Below, piece after piece: positions 18,223 to 25,941 of a DNA stretch of 64,000 bases. The stretch is from an uncultured Flavobacteriales bacterium. Its GTDB lineage: Bacteria; Bacteroidota; Bacteroidia; Flavobacteriales; Weeksellaceae. The translations under genes were made by a program, and so were the position numbers. The notes beneath the pieces are model-generated. The model was not told the DNA's origin. It ran no database searches and saw nothing but the letters and a program-made list of their open reading frames with translations. The stretch spans positions 22,712 through 86,711 of the forward strand of contig CALJKL010000078.1 in assembly GCA_937973555.1 (NCBI GenBank), written 5' to 3'. Positions within the stretch are counted from its first letter, which is position 1; every line of letters starts with the position of its first letter.

Positions 18223-19383
18223 ATGCTGAAAAGAGTAGTTCTAATCATCGGTTTTTTATCATCATTTTCGGTTTCTTTTGCGCAACATCATGCAGCAACT
18301 GAGGCTCCTCAGGCAGCTACAGAAACTAAGGTTCTCAGTGCAGAAGAACAGGAAAAAGAAAAAGTAAAAGAAGAAAATAAGGAGTTTATCGCTCATCACT
18401 TGTTAGATGCTCACAGTTTTGATATCATGGTGGAGAAGAAAGCAGATGGTACAGAACACCATATCGGCTTTCCACTTCCTGTAATTTTCTATGACAAATC
18501 AAATGGTTTCCATTATTTCATGAGTTCTGAATTCCACCACGGAAAAGAACTTCAGGATGCTCATGGTGCAAAATACCAAGTGGTAGAAAGCAATGGAAGT
18601 TACTATGCACTTCACCACGAAAAAATCTTGAAAACGGATGCCAATGGTACTTTAAAAATCAACGAGGCAGGTCACGCAGAAAACGAACAAGTTTTGGATT
18701 TATCTATTACTAAAAGTGTTTTGATGATTTTGGTAACAGCTTTCTTGTTGTTGTTGATTTTCGGTTCTATGGCTAGAAACTATAAGAAATCTTTAGTGCC
18801 TTCAGGTGCTGGTAAATATTTCGAACCTTTAGTACTTTTCGTAAGAGACGAAATTGCTAAGCCAAATATCGGCCCTAAATACGGAAAATATATGCCTTAT
18901 TTATTAACGGTGTTTTTCTTTATCTTGTTCCTGAATATTTTTGGTTTAATGCCTTTCGGAATTAATGTTACAGGTAATATTGCTATTACAGTAGCTTTGG
19001 CATTACTTACATTTATATTGACACAATTTACTGCCAATAAAAATTATTGGGGACATATTTTCTGGATGCCAGGTTTGCCTTGGCCAATGAAACTGATCAT
19101 GATGCCAATAGAAATTTTAGGGGTGTTCATTAAGCCTTTTGCATTGTTGATACGTCTCTTTGCTAATATGTCTGCTGGGCACATTGTAGTAATGAGCTTA
19201 ATCAGTTTAATATTTGTATTTAAAAATATTATTGCTGGAGTTGCTTTCCCATTCTTAACATTCATTATTTACCTATTAGAAGTATTGGTAGCGTTTTTAC
19301 AGGCGTATATCTTTACCATGCTTTCTTCTGTGTATTTCGGAATGGCTAATGAAGAGCATCACCACGACGAGGCACATCATTAA
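18223..19383 (+). CDS. atpB: ATP synthase F0 subunit a
   Basis: A 386-residue subunit forming the proton half-channels against the c-ring. It is much longer than the roughly 270 residues of E. coli. A cleavable signal peptide (V-V-L-I-I-G-F-L-S-S-F-S-V-S-F-A-Q) is followed by about 150 His-rich periplasmic residues before the first membrane span at about 165-185. The essential Arg is Arg311 in L-L-I-R-L-F-A-N-M-S-A-G-H, and the C-terminus is E-E-H-H-H-D-E-A-H-H. The extension is seen in other Bacteroidetes; its role is unknown, and metal binding is only a guess. Confidence 0.93.
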   Translation: MLKRVVLIIGFLSSFSVSFAQHHAATEAPQAATETKVLSAEEQEKEKVKEENKEFIAHHLLDAHSFDIMVEKKADGTEHHIGFPLPVIFYDKSNGFHYFMSSEFHHGKELQDAHGAKYQVVESNGSYYALHHEKILKTDANGTLKINEAGHAENEQVLDLSITKSVLMILVTAFLLLLIFGSMARNYKKSLVPSGAGKYFEPLVLFVRDEIAKPNIGPKYGKYMPYLLTVFFFILFLNIFGLMPFGINVTGNIAITVALALLTFILTQFTANKNYWGHIFWMPGLPWPMKLIMMPIEILGVFIKPFALLIRLFANMSAGHIVVMSLISLIFVFKNIIAGVAFPFLTFIIYLLEVLVAFLQAYIFTMLSSVYFGMANEEHHHDEAHH

Positions 19384-19476
19384 TAAGTACAAAGTAAAAA
19401 ATAAAAAGTAAAAAGTCACTCTGAGTTTGTAGAAGAGTTGACTTAAAATAGAAACTAATTTTTAAAATTATATATT
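19384..19476 (+). other. atpB-atpE spacer with AAGTAAAAA repeats
   Basis: Several near-copies of AAAGTAAAAA precede atpE in an A-rich leader. It resembles one arm of the low-complexity hairpin repeats found at 22421-22498 and 39014-39104. No gene is seen. Confidence 0.35.
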
Positions 19477-19671
19477 ATGGAAATGCCAAAAATCATTGGT
19501 GCAGGTTTAGTAGTAATCGGAACAGGTATTGGTATCGGTAAAATCGGTGCTGCTGCTTTAGAAGGTATGGCTAGACAACCTGAACAAGCTGGTAAACTTC
19601 AAACTGCGATGTTGATCGCTGCTGCACTTGTAGAAGGTGTTGCATTTGCTGCTTTATTTGCAGTAAACTAA
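19477..19671 (+). CDS. atpE: ATP synthase F0 subunit c
   Basis: A 64-residue hairpin of two membrane helices with the G-x-G-x-G-x-G packing motif (G-T-G-I-G-I-G-K-I-G) in helix 1, the R-Q-P loop (33-35) and the ion-binding Glu53 in L-V-E-G-V-A-F of helix 2. Nothing in the Glu environment suggests Na+ rather than H+ coupling. It is short, as in other flavobacteria. A terminator-like hairpin follows the gene inside the operon, which would favour c over the downstream subunits. Confidence 0.95.
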   Translation: MEMPKIIGAGLVVIGTGIGIGKIGAAALEGMARQPEQAGKLQTAMLIAAALVEGVAFAALFAVN

Positions 19672-19692
19672 GAAGCTTACACAAAAGAATTG

Positions 19693-19732
19693 CATTGACC
19701 GGCAACGGTTGGTTACGGTCAATGTTTTTTTT
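19693..19732 (+). terminator. Partial terminator/attenuator between atpE and atpF
   Basis: CATTGACCG (19693-19701) pairs perfectly with CGGTCAATG (19716-19724), followed by eight T residues. The rest of the operon has no strong promoter after it, so read-through must occur. It probably raises the c-subunit ratio. Confidence 0.75.
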
Positions 19733-19779
19733 AAACTAATTTTAAAAAATAAATAAAACAATATAATTCCTAAATATTT

Positions 19780-20280
19780 ATGGAAAATCTAATTAGCCAA
19801 TTTTCATCAGGTCTTTTTTTAATTCAGACTGTAATTTTTTTGGTATTGCTTTTCGTTTTGGCAAAATTTGCTTGGAAACCAATTCTTAATGCAGTAAATG
19901 AAAGAGAAGTGTCTATTCAGGATGCTCTTAATCAGGCAAAACTTGCTAAACAAGAAATGGCAGACCTTAAGGCAGACAACGAGAGAATTATCCGTGAAGC
20001 GAAAGTAGAGCGTGATGCTATCTTGAAAGAAGCTAGAGAATTGAAAGACAAAATTGTAGGTGAGGCCAAAGATGCTGCAAAAGCAGAAGGTGATAAAATT
20101 ATTGAGCAAGCAAAACAATCTATTGCTGCTGAAAAATCTGCTGCTATGGCAGAAATTAAAACCCAAATTGGTACTCTTTCTGTAGAAATTGCAGAAACCA
20201 TCTTAAAGCAAAAATTAGATAATACGGAAGCGCACAATGCTTTGGTAGAAAACATCATTAATAAATCTAACTTAAACTAA
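19780..20280 (+). CDS. atpF: ATP synthase F0 subunit b
   Basis: A 166-residue peripheral stalk subunit: one N-terminal membrane helix (Q-T-V-I-F-L-V-L-L-F-V-L-A-K-F-A-W-K-P) and a long charged coiled coil (about 35-150) rich in Ala, Lys and Glu. The W-K-P-I motif right after the membrane span is typical. Two b copies and delta tether F1 to subunit a. The stop is one nucleotide before the atpH ATG region, indicating tight coupling. Confidence 0.94.
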   Translation: MENLISQFSSGLFLIQTVIFLVLLFVLAKFAWKPILNAVNEREVSIQDALNQAKLAKQEMADLKADNERIIREAKVERDAILKEARELKDKIVGEAKDAAKAEGDKIIEQAKQSIAAEKSAAMAEIKTQIGTLSVEIAETILKQKLDNTEAHNALVENIINKSNLN

Positions 20281-20281
20281 T

Positions 20282-20821
20282 ATGCTTACATCTAAAGTAG
20301 CAAAAAGATATGCACAAGGTTTACTAGACTTTACACAAGAGTCTGGTAACACTGCTTCTGTATTCGCTGAGATGAAAGATGTAGTAAAGATTATCAATGA
20401 TTCTAAAGAATTAAAGAACTTCTTTGCTTCTCCTATTATAGATGCCAAAAAGAAAGCCAACGCTGCTGCTGAGATTTTTACAAAATTTTCTCCGGTAAGC
20501 AAAAACTTAATCGCTTTGGTGATCAAACAAGGAAGAGAAAGTCATCTCCAGGATATTGCACAAGAATTCATCAATAAAGTAGAAGATTTACAAGGGGTAC
20601 AGAGAGTAACTCTTACAGTGGCTTCAGAATTGTCTCAAAGCAATGTAGATGCTATCGTTAAGTCTTCTTCATTGGTAGATCAATCTAAGAATTTTGATTT
20701 AAAAACCATCGTTAATTCAGAGATTATTGGTGGCTATATCTTAAGAGTGGGAGACCAACAAGTAGATACTTCTGTGAGAACACAGTTGGGTCAGGTGAAA
20801 AAAGAATTTCAATTAAACTAA
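20282..20821 (+). CDS. atpH: ATP synthase F1 subunit delta
   Basis: A 179-residue protein beginning V-A-K-R-Y-A-Q-G-L-L-D-F, the usual delta/OSCP opening, with the C-terminal block I-I-G-G-Y-I-L-R-V-G-D-Q-Q-V-D-T-S-V-R-T-Q-L. It links the b dimer to the alpha subunits at the top of F1. Length is normal. It starts 2 nt after atpF and is followed by atpA after 17 nt. Confidence 0.95.
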   Translation: MLTSKVAKRYAQGLLDFTQESGNTASVFAEMKDVVKIINDSKELKNFFASPIIDAKKKANAAAEIFTKFSPVSKNLIALVIKQGRESHLQDIAQEFINKVEDLQGVQRVTLTVASELSQSNVDAIVKSSSLVDQSKNFDLKTIVNSEIIGGYILRVGDQQVDTSVRTQLGQVKKEFQLN

Positions 20822-20838
20822 GTTAAAACAACCATAAA

Positions 20839-22416
20839 ATGGCAGAAATAAATCCGGCTGAAGTTTCAGCAATTTTAAAACAACAATTAGCCAATTTCGA
20901 GACACAAACTAATGTGGAAGAAGTTGGTACAGTATTACAAATTGGAGACGGTATTGCACTTGTTTACGGTTTAGAAAATGTACAATACGGAGAATTGGTA
21001 AAATTCGAATCAGGAATTGAAGGTATTGTATTGAATCTTGCAGAAGACAACGTAGGGGTTGCACTTTTGGGAGAGTCTAAACAAGTAAAAGAAGGAGATA
21101 CAGTAAGAAGAACTCAAAGAATCTCTTCTATCAGAGTGGGAGAAGGAATGCTAGGAAGAGTAGTAGATACTCTTGGTAATCCTATCGATGGTAAAGGACC
21201 AATTGCTGGTGATCTTTACGAAATGCCACTTGAAAGAAAAGCACCTGGGGTAATTTTCCGTCAACCGGTAAACGAACCTCTTCAAACAGGTATCGTAGCC
21301 ATTGACTCTATGATCCCAATCGGTAGAGGACAAAGAGAGTTAATCATTGGAGATAGACAAACAGGTAAAACTACAGTTGCTATTGACACTATTTTGAACC
21401 AAAAAGAGTTTTATGATGCGGGTGAACCAGTATTTTGTATCTACGTTGCTGTAGGACAAAAAGGATCTACCGTTGCACAAATCGTAAAAACATTAGAAGA
21501 TAAAGGAGCAATGGCTTATACTGTAGTAGTAGCAGCTAACGCATCAGACCCTTCTCCAATGCAGGTATATGCGCCAATGGCGGGTGCTGCCATCGGAGAA
21601 TATTTCAGAGATACAGGTAGACCTGCTTTAATCATCTATGATGATTTATCAAAACAAGCAGTTGCTTACCGTGAGCTTTCTCTTTTATTAAGAAGACCAC
21701 CGGGCCGTGAGGCTTATCCTGGAGACGTTTTCTATCTTCACTCAAGATTGTTAGAAAGAGCAGCTAAAGTGATTAAGGATGATACTATTGCAGCTCAAAT
21801 GAATGACTTACCAGAAGCTTTGAAAGGAAAAGTGAAAGGTGGAGGTTCATTAACGGCACTTCCAATCATTGAAACTCAAGCAGGTGACGTATCTGCTTAT
21901 ATCCCTACCAACGTAATCTCTATTACAGACGGACAGATCTTCCTAGAGTCAGATTTATTCAACTCAGGGGTAAGACCAGCGATTAACGTAGGGATCTCTG
22001 TATCTAGAGTAGGTGGTAACGCGCAGATTAAATCAATGAAAAAAGTATCTGGTACTTTGAAATTAGACCAGGCTCAATACAAAGAATTAGAAGCATTTGC
22101 TAAATTTGGTTCAGACCTAGATGCTGCTACTTTAGCGGTAATCGCAAAAGGGGAAAGAAACGTGGAAATTCTTAAGCAACCAGTTAACTCGCCACTTCCG
22201 GTTGAGTCTCAGGTAGCAATGATTTATGCTGGTACAGAAAACTTATTGAGAAATGTACCGATTAGAAAGGTAAAAGAATTCCAAGTAGAATATGTAGATT
22301 TCTTGAAAAACAAACACCCAGAAGTAATGTCTGCGCTGAAAGCAGGTAAAATTGATGATCAATTGACTGGTGTTTTAAAACAAGTAGCTACAGATTTAGC
22401 TGCAAAATATAACTAA
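20839..22416 (+). CDS. atpA: ATP synthase F1 subunit alpha
   Basis: This 525-residue subunit binds non-catalytic nucleotides and contributes the arginine finger to the beta active site. The P-loop G-D-R-Q-T-G-K-T is at 171-178, and the family signature P-A-I-N-V-G-I-S-V-S-R-V-G is present near 380-392. Length is typical. Beta and epsilon genes do not follow; in flavobacteria atpD-atpC commonly form another locus. Confidence 0.97.
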   Translation: MAEINPAEVSAILKQQLANFETQTNVEEVGTVLQIGDGIALVYGLENVQYGELVKFESGIEGIVLNLAEDNVGVALLGESKQVKEGDTVRRTQRISSIRVGEGMLGRVVDTLGNPIDGKGPIAGDLYEMPLERKAPGVIFRQPVNEPLQTGIVAIDSMIPIGRGQRELIIGDRQTGKTTVAIDTILNQKEFYDAGEPVFCIYVAVGQKGSTVAQIVKTLEDKGAMAYTVVVAANASDPSPMQVYAPMAGAAIGEYFRDTGRPALIIYDDLSKQAVAYRELSLLLRRPPGREAYPGDVFYLHSRLLERAAKVIKDDTIAAQMNDLPEALKGKVKGGGSLTALPIIETQAGDVSAYIPTNVISITDGQIFLESDLFNSGVRPAINVGISVSRVGGNAQIKSMKKVSGTLKLDQAQYKELEAFAKFGSDLDAATLAVIAKGERNVEILKQPVNSPLPVESQVAMIYAGTENLLRNVPIRKVKEFQVEYVDFLKNKHPEVMSALKAGKIDDQLTGVLKQVATDLAAKYN

Positions 22417-22420
22417 AAAT

Positions 22421-22498
22421 TAGTTGAGGGTTGTTGGCTGGTAGTTGACAGAATTTTCTAAAACTAGCAACCAACAACTGACAACCAACAACTAACTT
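22421..22498. repeat. Imperfect long hairpin repeat between atpA and atpG
   Basis: TTAGTTGAGGGTTGTTGG and related GTAGTTGA on the left face CAACCAACAACT and CAACCAACAACTAA on the right, with a centre near 22450-22460. The arms are built of repeated GTTGTTGG/CCAACAAC words. It ends a few bases before the atpG ATG. Confidence 0.55.
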
Positions 22499-22502
22499 AA
22501 AT

Positions 22503-23360
22503 ATGGCAAACTTAAAAGAAATTAGAGGCAGAATTACGTCTATTTCATCTACAATGCAGATTACCAGTGCGATGAAAATGGTTTCGGCTGCGAAACTAAA
22601 GAAAGCACAAGACGCTATTGTAATGCTAAGACCTTATTCTGAAAAACTTCAGGAGATCATTCAGAATGTAAGTTCTAATGCAGATTCTGATAGTGTTTCT
22701 GCTTTTGCACAAAAAAGAGAAGTAAAGAAGGTTTTGTATATTGCTGTAACTTCTAACAGAGGTTTGGCAGGAGCTTTCAACTCTTCTATCATTAAGGAAT
22801 TAAATAATAGAATTTCTAATACCACTGCAGAAGTAGAAGTGCTTACTATCGGTAAAAAAGTTTTTGATGCCGTAAAAAGAACCAGAACTGTATATGATAA
22901 TCAAAGTGCCATTTTTGATCATCTTAGTTTTGGTGCTGTTGCAAAAGTGACTTCTACCGTAATGAAGGATTTCAGTGAAGGAAAATTTGATGAGGTTCAT
23001 CTTATTTATAATAAATTCTTAAATGCTGCTACACAAGAAGTAATCACAGAACAGTTGTTGCCTATAGCAATGCCGGAAAACCAAGGTAACGCGAATAGTG
23101 ATTATATCTTCGAACCTAACAGAAATGAGATTTTGGAGAGCTTAATTCCTAAGTCTATCAAAACTCAGGTGTATAAAGCTGTTTTAGATTCTGTAGCCTC
23201 AGAACATGGTGCCAGAATGACAGCGATGCACAAGGCAACAGACAATGCACAAGCACTTAAAAATGATTTGGTGATTTTCTACAATAAAGCTCGTCAGGCT
23301 GCAATTACCAATGAAATCCTTGAAATTGTATCTGGAGCAGAAGCATTAAAGAACGGATAG
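22503..23360 (+). CDS. atpG: ATP synthase F1 subunit gamma
   Basis: A 285-residue central stalk subunit that rotates within F1. The N-terminal helix M-A-N-L-K-E-I-R-G-R-I-T-S-I and the C-terminal helix signature with A-R-M-T-A-M-H-K-A-T-D-N-A (about 238-250) are classic. Length is typical. It is the last gene of the operon, with a strong terminator 22 nt after the stop, which confirms that atpD and atpC are not part of this transcript. Confidence 0.96.
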   Translation: MANLKEIRGRITSISSTMQITSAMKMVSAAKLKKAQDAIVMLRPYSEKLQEIIQNVSSNADSDSVSAFAQKREVKKVLYIAVTSNRGLAGAFNSSIIKELNNRISNTTAEVEVLTIGKKVFDAVKRTRTVYDNQSAIFDHLSFGAVAKVTSTVMKDFSEGKFDEVHLIYNKFLNAATQEVITEQLLPIAMPENQGNANSDYIFEPNRNEILESLIPKSIKTQVYKAVLDSVASEHGARMTAMHKATDNAQALKNDLVIFYNKARQAAITNEILEIVSGAEALKNG

Positions 23361-23382
23361 TAATATTATTTATATTTTATAT

Positions 23383-23413
23383 AAAAGCATCAAGTTAAAT
23401 TGATGCTTTTTTT
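23383..23413 (+). terminator. Terminator of the ATP synthase operon
   Basis: AAAAGCATCAA pairs with TTGATGCTTTT around GTTAAA, followed by a T run. Confidence 0.88.
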
Positions 23414-23451
23414 GTTTATATTAAAAAAATAAAATTTTAAGGATAAATTAT

Positions 23452-23459
23452 TAAATTTG
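23452..23459 (+). promoter_or_regulatory. -7 element of the sensor kinase unit
   Basis: TAAATTTG matches the consensus 16 bp before the ATG at 23476. No clear -33 element was found. Confidence 0.5.
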
Positions 23460-23475
23460 TATACTTTTTATAAGT

Positions 23476-24903
23476 ATGCAATTTCCTAAAAACACATTTT
23501 TGAGATATAAAATTTTTATTGCCATTGTTCTATTAAACTTCGTGTTTATGACCTTTATGGCTGCGTTTAATTTTTACAGGGAATCTGTAAAGATCAGCAT
23601 GTCTAAAAAACAGGAATTAGCCGTTACCGAAGATAAAATTCAAGAAACATTCAGCTACCTAATAAGGCAAAAAGTCTCTGATACTATAGATCTAAAAAAA
23701 CTTCTGAGTGAGAGGATATTTGAAATTGCCAATATTAATAATGTCTATATTACCATTTATGATCTAGACAAAAAAATTATTGTGAGCAGTAAGAATAATA
23801 AGAAGTTCTTAAAAAATACAATTTTAAATGATTTAGCATTAAATAAGAAAAATATCTTTGAAGATAGCATTGATGACGGAAAAAAGAATGTTATCTATAA
23901 TTCTTATACTTATTTGCTGAATAAAGAAAGACCTATAGCGGTTATTAATACAGAGACAGTTGCTAACAAAACCTCTTTTTTTTACCATATTATTCTTCTT
24001 TTGAAGCAATATTTTTTTGTGATAGTCTTTCTTTTAATAATAAGCGGATATGCAGCGTGGTTTATTTCTAAAAATCTTACCAAAAAAATTAAAAATATTG
24101 CTGAAACCTTAAGCAAGACCAATGTAGAATATCTTGAAAATCCAATAGAGTATACAGATAATGATGAGATAAAACCCTTGGTGGAATCTTATAACAACAT
24201 GCTGATAAAACTAAAGGAACAAACACTTATACTGACAAAAACAGAGCGAGAAGATGCCTGGAGAGATATGGCAAGGCAGATAGCCCATGAAATAAACAAT
24301 CCGTTAACTCCTCTTAAACTGTCTGTTCAGAACTTTCAGCGAAAATATAATCCTAATGATGCCAATAATGAAGAGAAGATTAGAAACCTTACCAAAGTGG
24401 TGGTCAATCAAATAGATATTATTTCATCTATTACCAAGGCTTTTTCGGATTTTGCAAAAATGCCTATCAATAATGATAAAAAAACAGATATTGTAAAGAC
24501 TGTAAAATATGCTGTAGAAATTTTTCCGGATCATATTGTAGAGTTTTCTTCTAATGTAAAGGAACTTTTTCATAAAATAGATAATATATATCTTACAAGG
24601 GTAATCACCAATATTGTAAAAAACGGCATTCAGTCTATTCCCCACAATCACAAAAAAGTACTAGTGCATCTTAAAGATTCTAACCATACATTTTTAATCA
24701 GCATACAAGACAATGGCTCTGGAATTACAGAAGATAATAAAGATAAGGTCTTTGAAAAAAAATTCACTACCAAATCTTCAGGGATGGGTTTAGGGCTTTA
24801 TATGGTAAAGAAAATAGTGGAAGATTATGGAGGAAGAATTTGGTTTGAAACCAAAACTGAAGTAGGAACCACGTTCTTTATAGAATTTAGTAAAAACTGC
24901 TAA
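23476..24903 (+). CDS. Membrane sensor histidine kinase (NtrY-like)
   Basis: A 475-residue kinase. Membrane span 1 (about 12-32) and span 2 (about 175-200) flank a periplasmic domain of about 140 residues. A HAMP-like linker follows, then the H-box R-Q-I-A-H-E-I-N-N-P-L-T-P with phosphoacceptor His271. The HATPase domain has the N-box I-V-K-N-G-I-Q-S-I, D-N-G-S-G-I, and G-M-G-L-G-L-Y-M-V-K. The H-box with P-L-T-P-L-K is NtrY-like. No response regulator is encoded nearby, so its partner is elsewhere. The next gene, 26 nt downstream, is an anchored coiled-coil protein and is probably co-transcribed. Confidence 0.9.
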   Translation: MQFPKNTFLRYKIFIAIVLLNFVFMTFMAAFNFYRESVKISMSKKQELAVTEDKIQETFSYLIRQKVSDTIDLKKLLSERIFEIANINNVYITIYDLDKKIIVSSKNNKKFLKNTILNDLALNKKNIFEDSIDDGKKNVIYNSYTYLLNKERPIAVINTETVANKTSFFYHIILLLKQYFFVIVFLLIISGYAAWFISKNLTKKIKNIAETLSKTNVEYLENPIEYTDNDEIKPLVESYNNMLIKLKEQTLILTKTEREDAWRDMARQIAHEINNPLTPLKLSVQNFQRKYNPNDANNEEKIRNLTKVVVNQIDIISSITKAFSDFAKMPINNDKKTDIVKTVKYAVEIFPDHIVEFSSNVKELFHKIDNIYLTRVITNIVKNGIQSIPHNHKKVLVHLKDSNHTFLISIQDNGSGITEDNKDKVFEKKFTTKSSGMGLGLYMVKKIVEDYGGRIWFETKTEVGTTFFIEFSKNC

Positions 24904-24929
24904 ACAATTAACAATTATAAAAACACAAG

Positions 24930-25823
24930 ATGAAAACAAATTTAATCGTAGTATTATCTGCACTGGTCTTAGTGCTTTCTGGTTTTATGCTTTATGATAG
25001 TTTAAATAATGAAATGTCTCAGGCTGAAATTCAATCCCAATTTAGTGACCTTAAATCCGATTATGAGTATATCCAAAAAGACTTAGAAGTTGCGATAAAC
25101 GATGTCAATTTTAATAATATTGAGATTATTAAACAAAAAAAAAGAATTGAAAAGCTCATCAACAAAAATAATATTACCCAAGAGGAACTTATGGAAGCCA
25201 AAAGTATTATGAGAGATATTTCTCGTAATTTCATTAAAAATTATAAAGGCAAGGTGGTAGTTCTTAAAGTTGAAAATGAAAAGCTTACTGAAGAAAAAAA
25301 TAAAATCACTACAGAAGTTACTAAACTGAAAGGAGAAGTAGAAGATCTAGGCTCAAAACTTAGTAAAGAAAAAGTGATCTCTAGTAAGAAAGATGAATTA
25401 ATTTCTTATGCTTCTAAACTTACGCTTTCCAACTTTATCCTTAAAGGATTCAAAGTGAGGGATAGTGGGAAAGAGATAGAAACTGATAAAGCCACCAGAA
25501 TAGACAGGATAAAAGTATATTTTGATGTAAATGAAAACATGATTGCAGATTCTGGAGAGAAAACCATCTATATGGTCATTAAAAAACCTAGTGGCGAAAA
25601 CGTAACCTTCAGCAATAAACCTACCAATATTTTTGTATACAATAAAAAGAAAATTTTGGCTTCTGATAAACTGACTTTTTCTTATGACAAAGACAAGATG
25701 CAGACCATAGAATTTGTATGGGATAGCGAAGATTTTAATAGAGGAGATTATGTAATGGAAATATATGAACAAACCAAAAAAGATGTTGTTCAGATAGGTA
25801 AAGTTACCAAAACCTTGAAATAA
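24930..25823 (+). CDS. Membrane-anchored coiled-coil protein, function unknown
   Basis: A 297-residue protein. One N-terminal hydrophobic helix (L-I-V-V-L-S-A-L-V-L-V-L-S-G-F-M-L) without a lipobox anchors it to the inner membrane. Residues about 30-165 are heptad-rich and charged (K-Q-K-K-R-I-E-K-L, L-K-G-E-V-E-D-L-G-S-K-L). Residues about 170-297 look beta-rich, like an Ig-type or C2-like sandwich. I do not recognise a named family. A shared promoter and terminator with the upstream kinase suggest the two act together, perhaps as a periplasmic sensor or effector; this is inference. Confidence 0.75.
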   Translation: MKTNLIVVLSALVLVLSGFMLYDSLNNEMSQAEIQSQFSDLKSDYEYIQKDLEVAINDVNFNNIEIIKQKKRIEKLINKNNITQEELMEAKSIMRDISRNFIKNYKGKVVVLKVENEKLTEEKNKITTEVTKLKGEVEDLGSKLSKEKVISSKKDELISYASKLTLSNFILKGFKVRDSGKEIETDKATRIDRIKVYFDVNENMIADSGEKTIYMVIKKPSGENVTFSNKPTNIFVYNKKKILASDKLTFSYDKDKMQTIEFVWDSEDFNRGDYVMEIYEQTKKDVVQIGKVTKTLK

Positions 25824-25849
25824 GATTCTATAAATAATTTTATTAAGAA

Positions 25850-25878
25850 AAAAAGGATGCGCAAAACGTATCCTTTTT
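25850..25878 (+). terminator. Terminator of the kinase/coiled-coil unit
   Basis: AAAAAGGATGCG pairs with CGTATCCTTTTT (one G-T pair) around CAAAA. Confidence 0.8.
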
Positions 25879-25909
25879 GTTTGAAAACTACTTTGTGAAA
25901 AAATATATC

Positions 25910-25917
25910 TATATTTG
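25910..25917 (+). promoter_or_regulatory. -7 element of the CorC-type gene
   Basis: TATATTTG matches the consensus 24 bp before the ATG at 25942. A TTTG at 25892 is closer than usual (14 bp). Confidence 0.5.
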
Positions 25918-25941
25918 CATATATAGTTTTAAAATTTTTAA

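Noticed and set aside
23459..23480. Hairpin TGTATACTT/AAGTATGCA over the kinase start codon
   Set aside because: The predicted transcription start lies inside the left arm, so the RNA hairpin would not form; a DNA operator remains possible but is unsupported.
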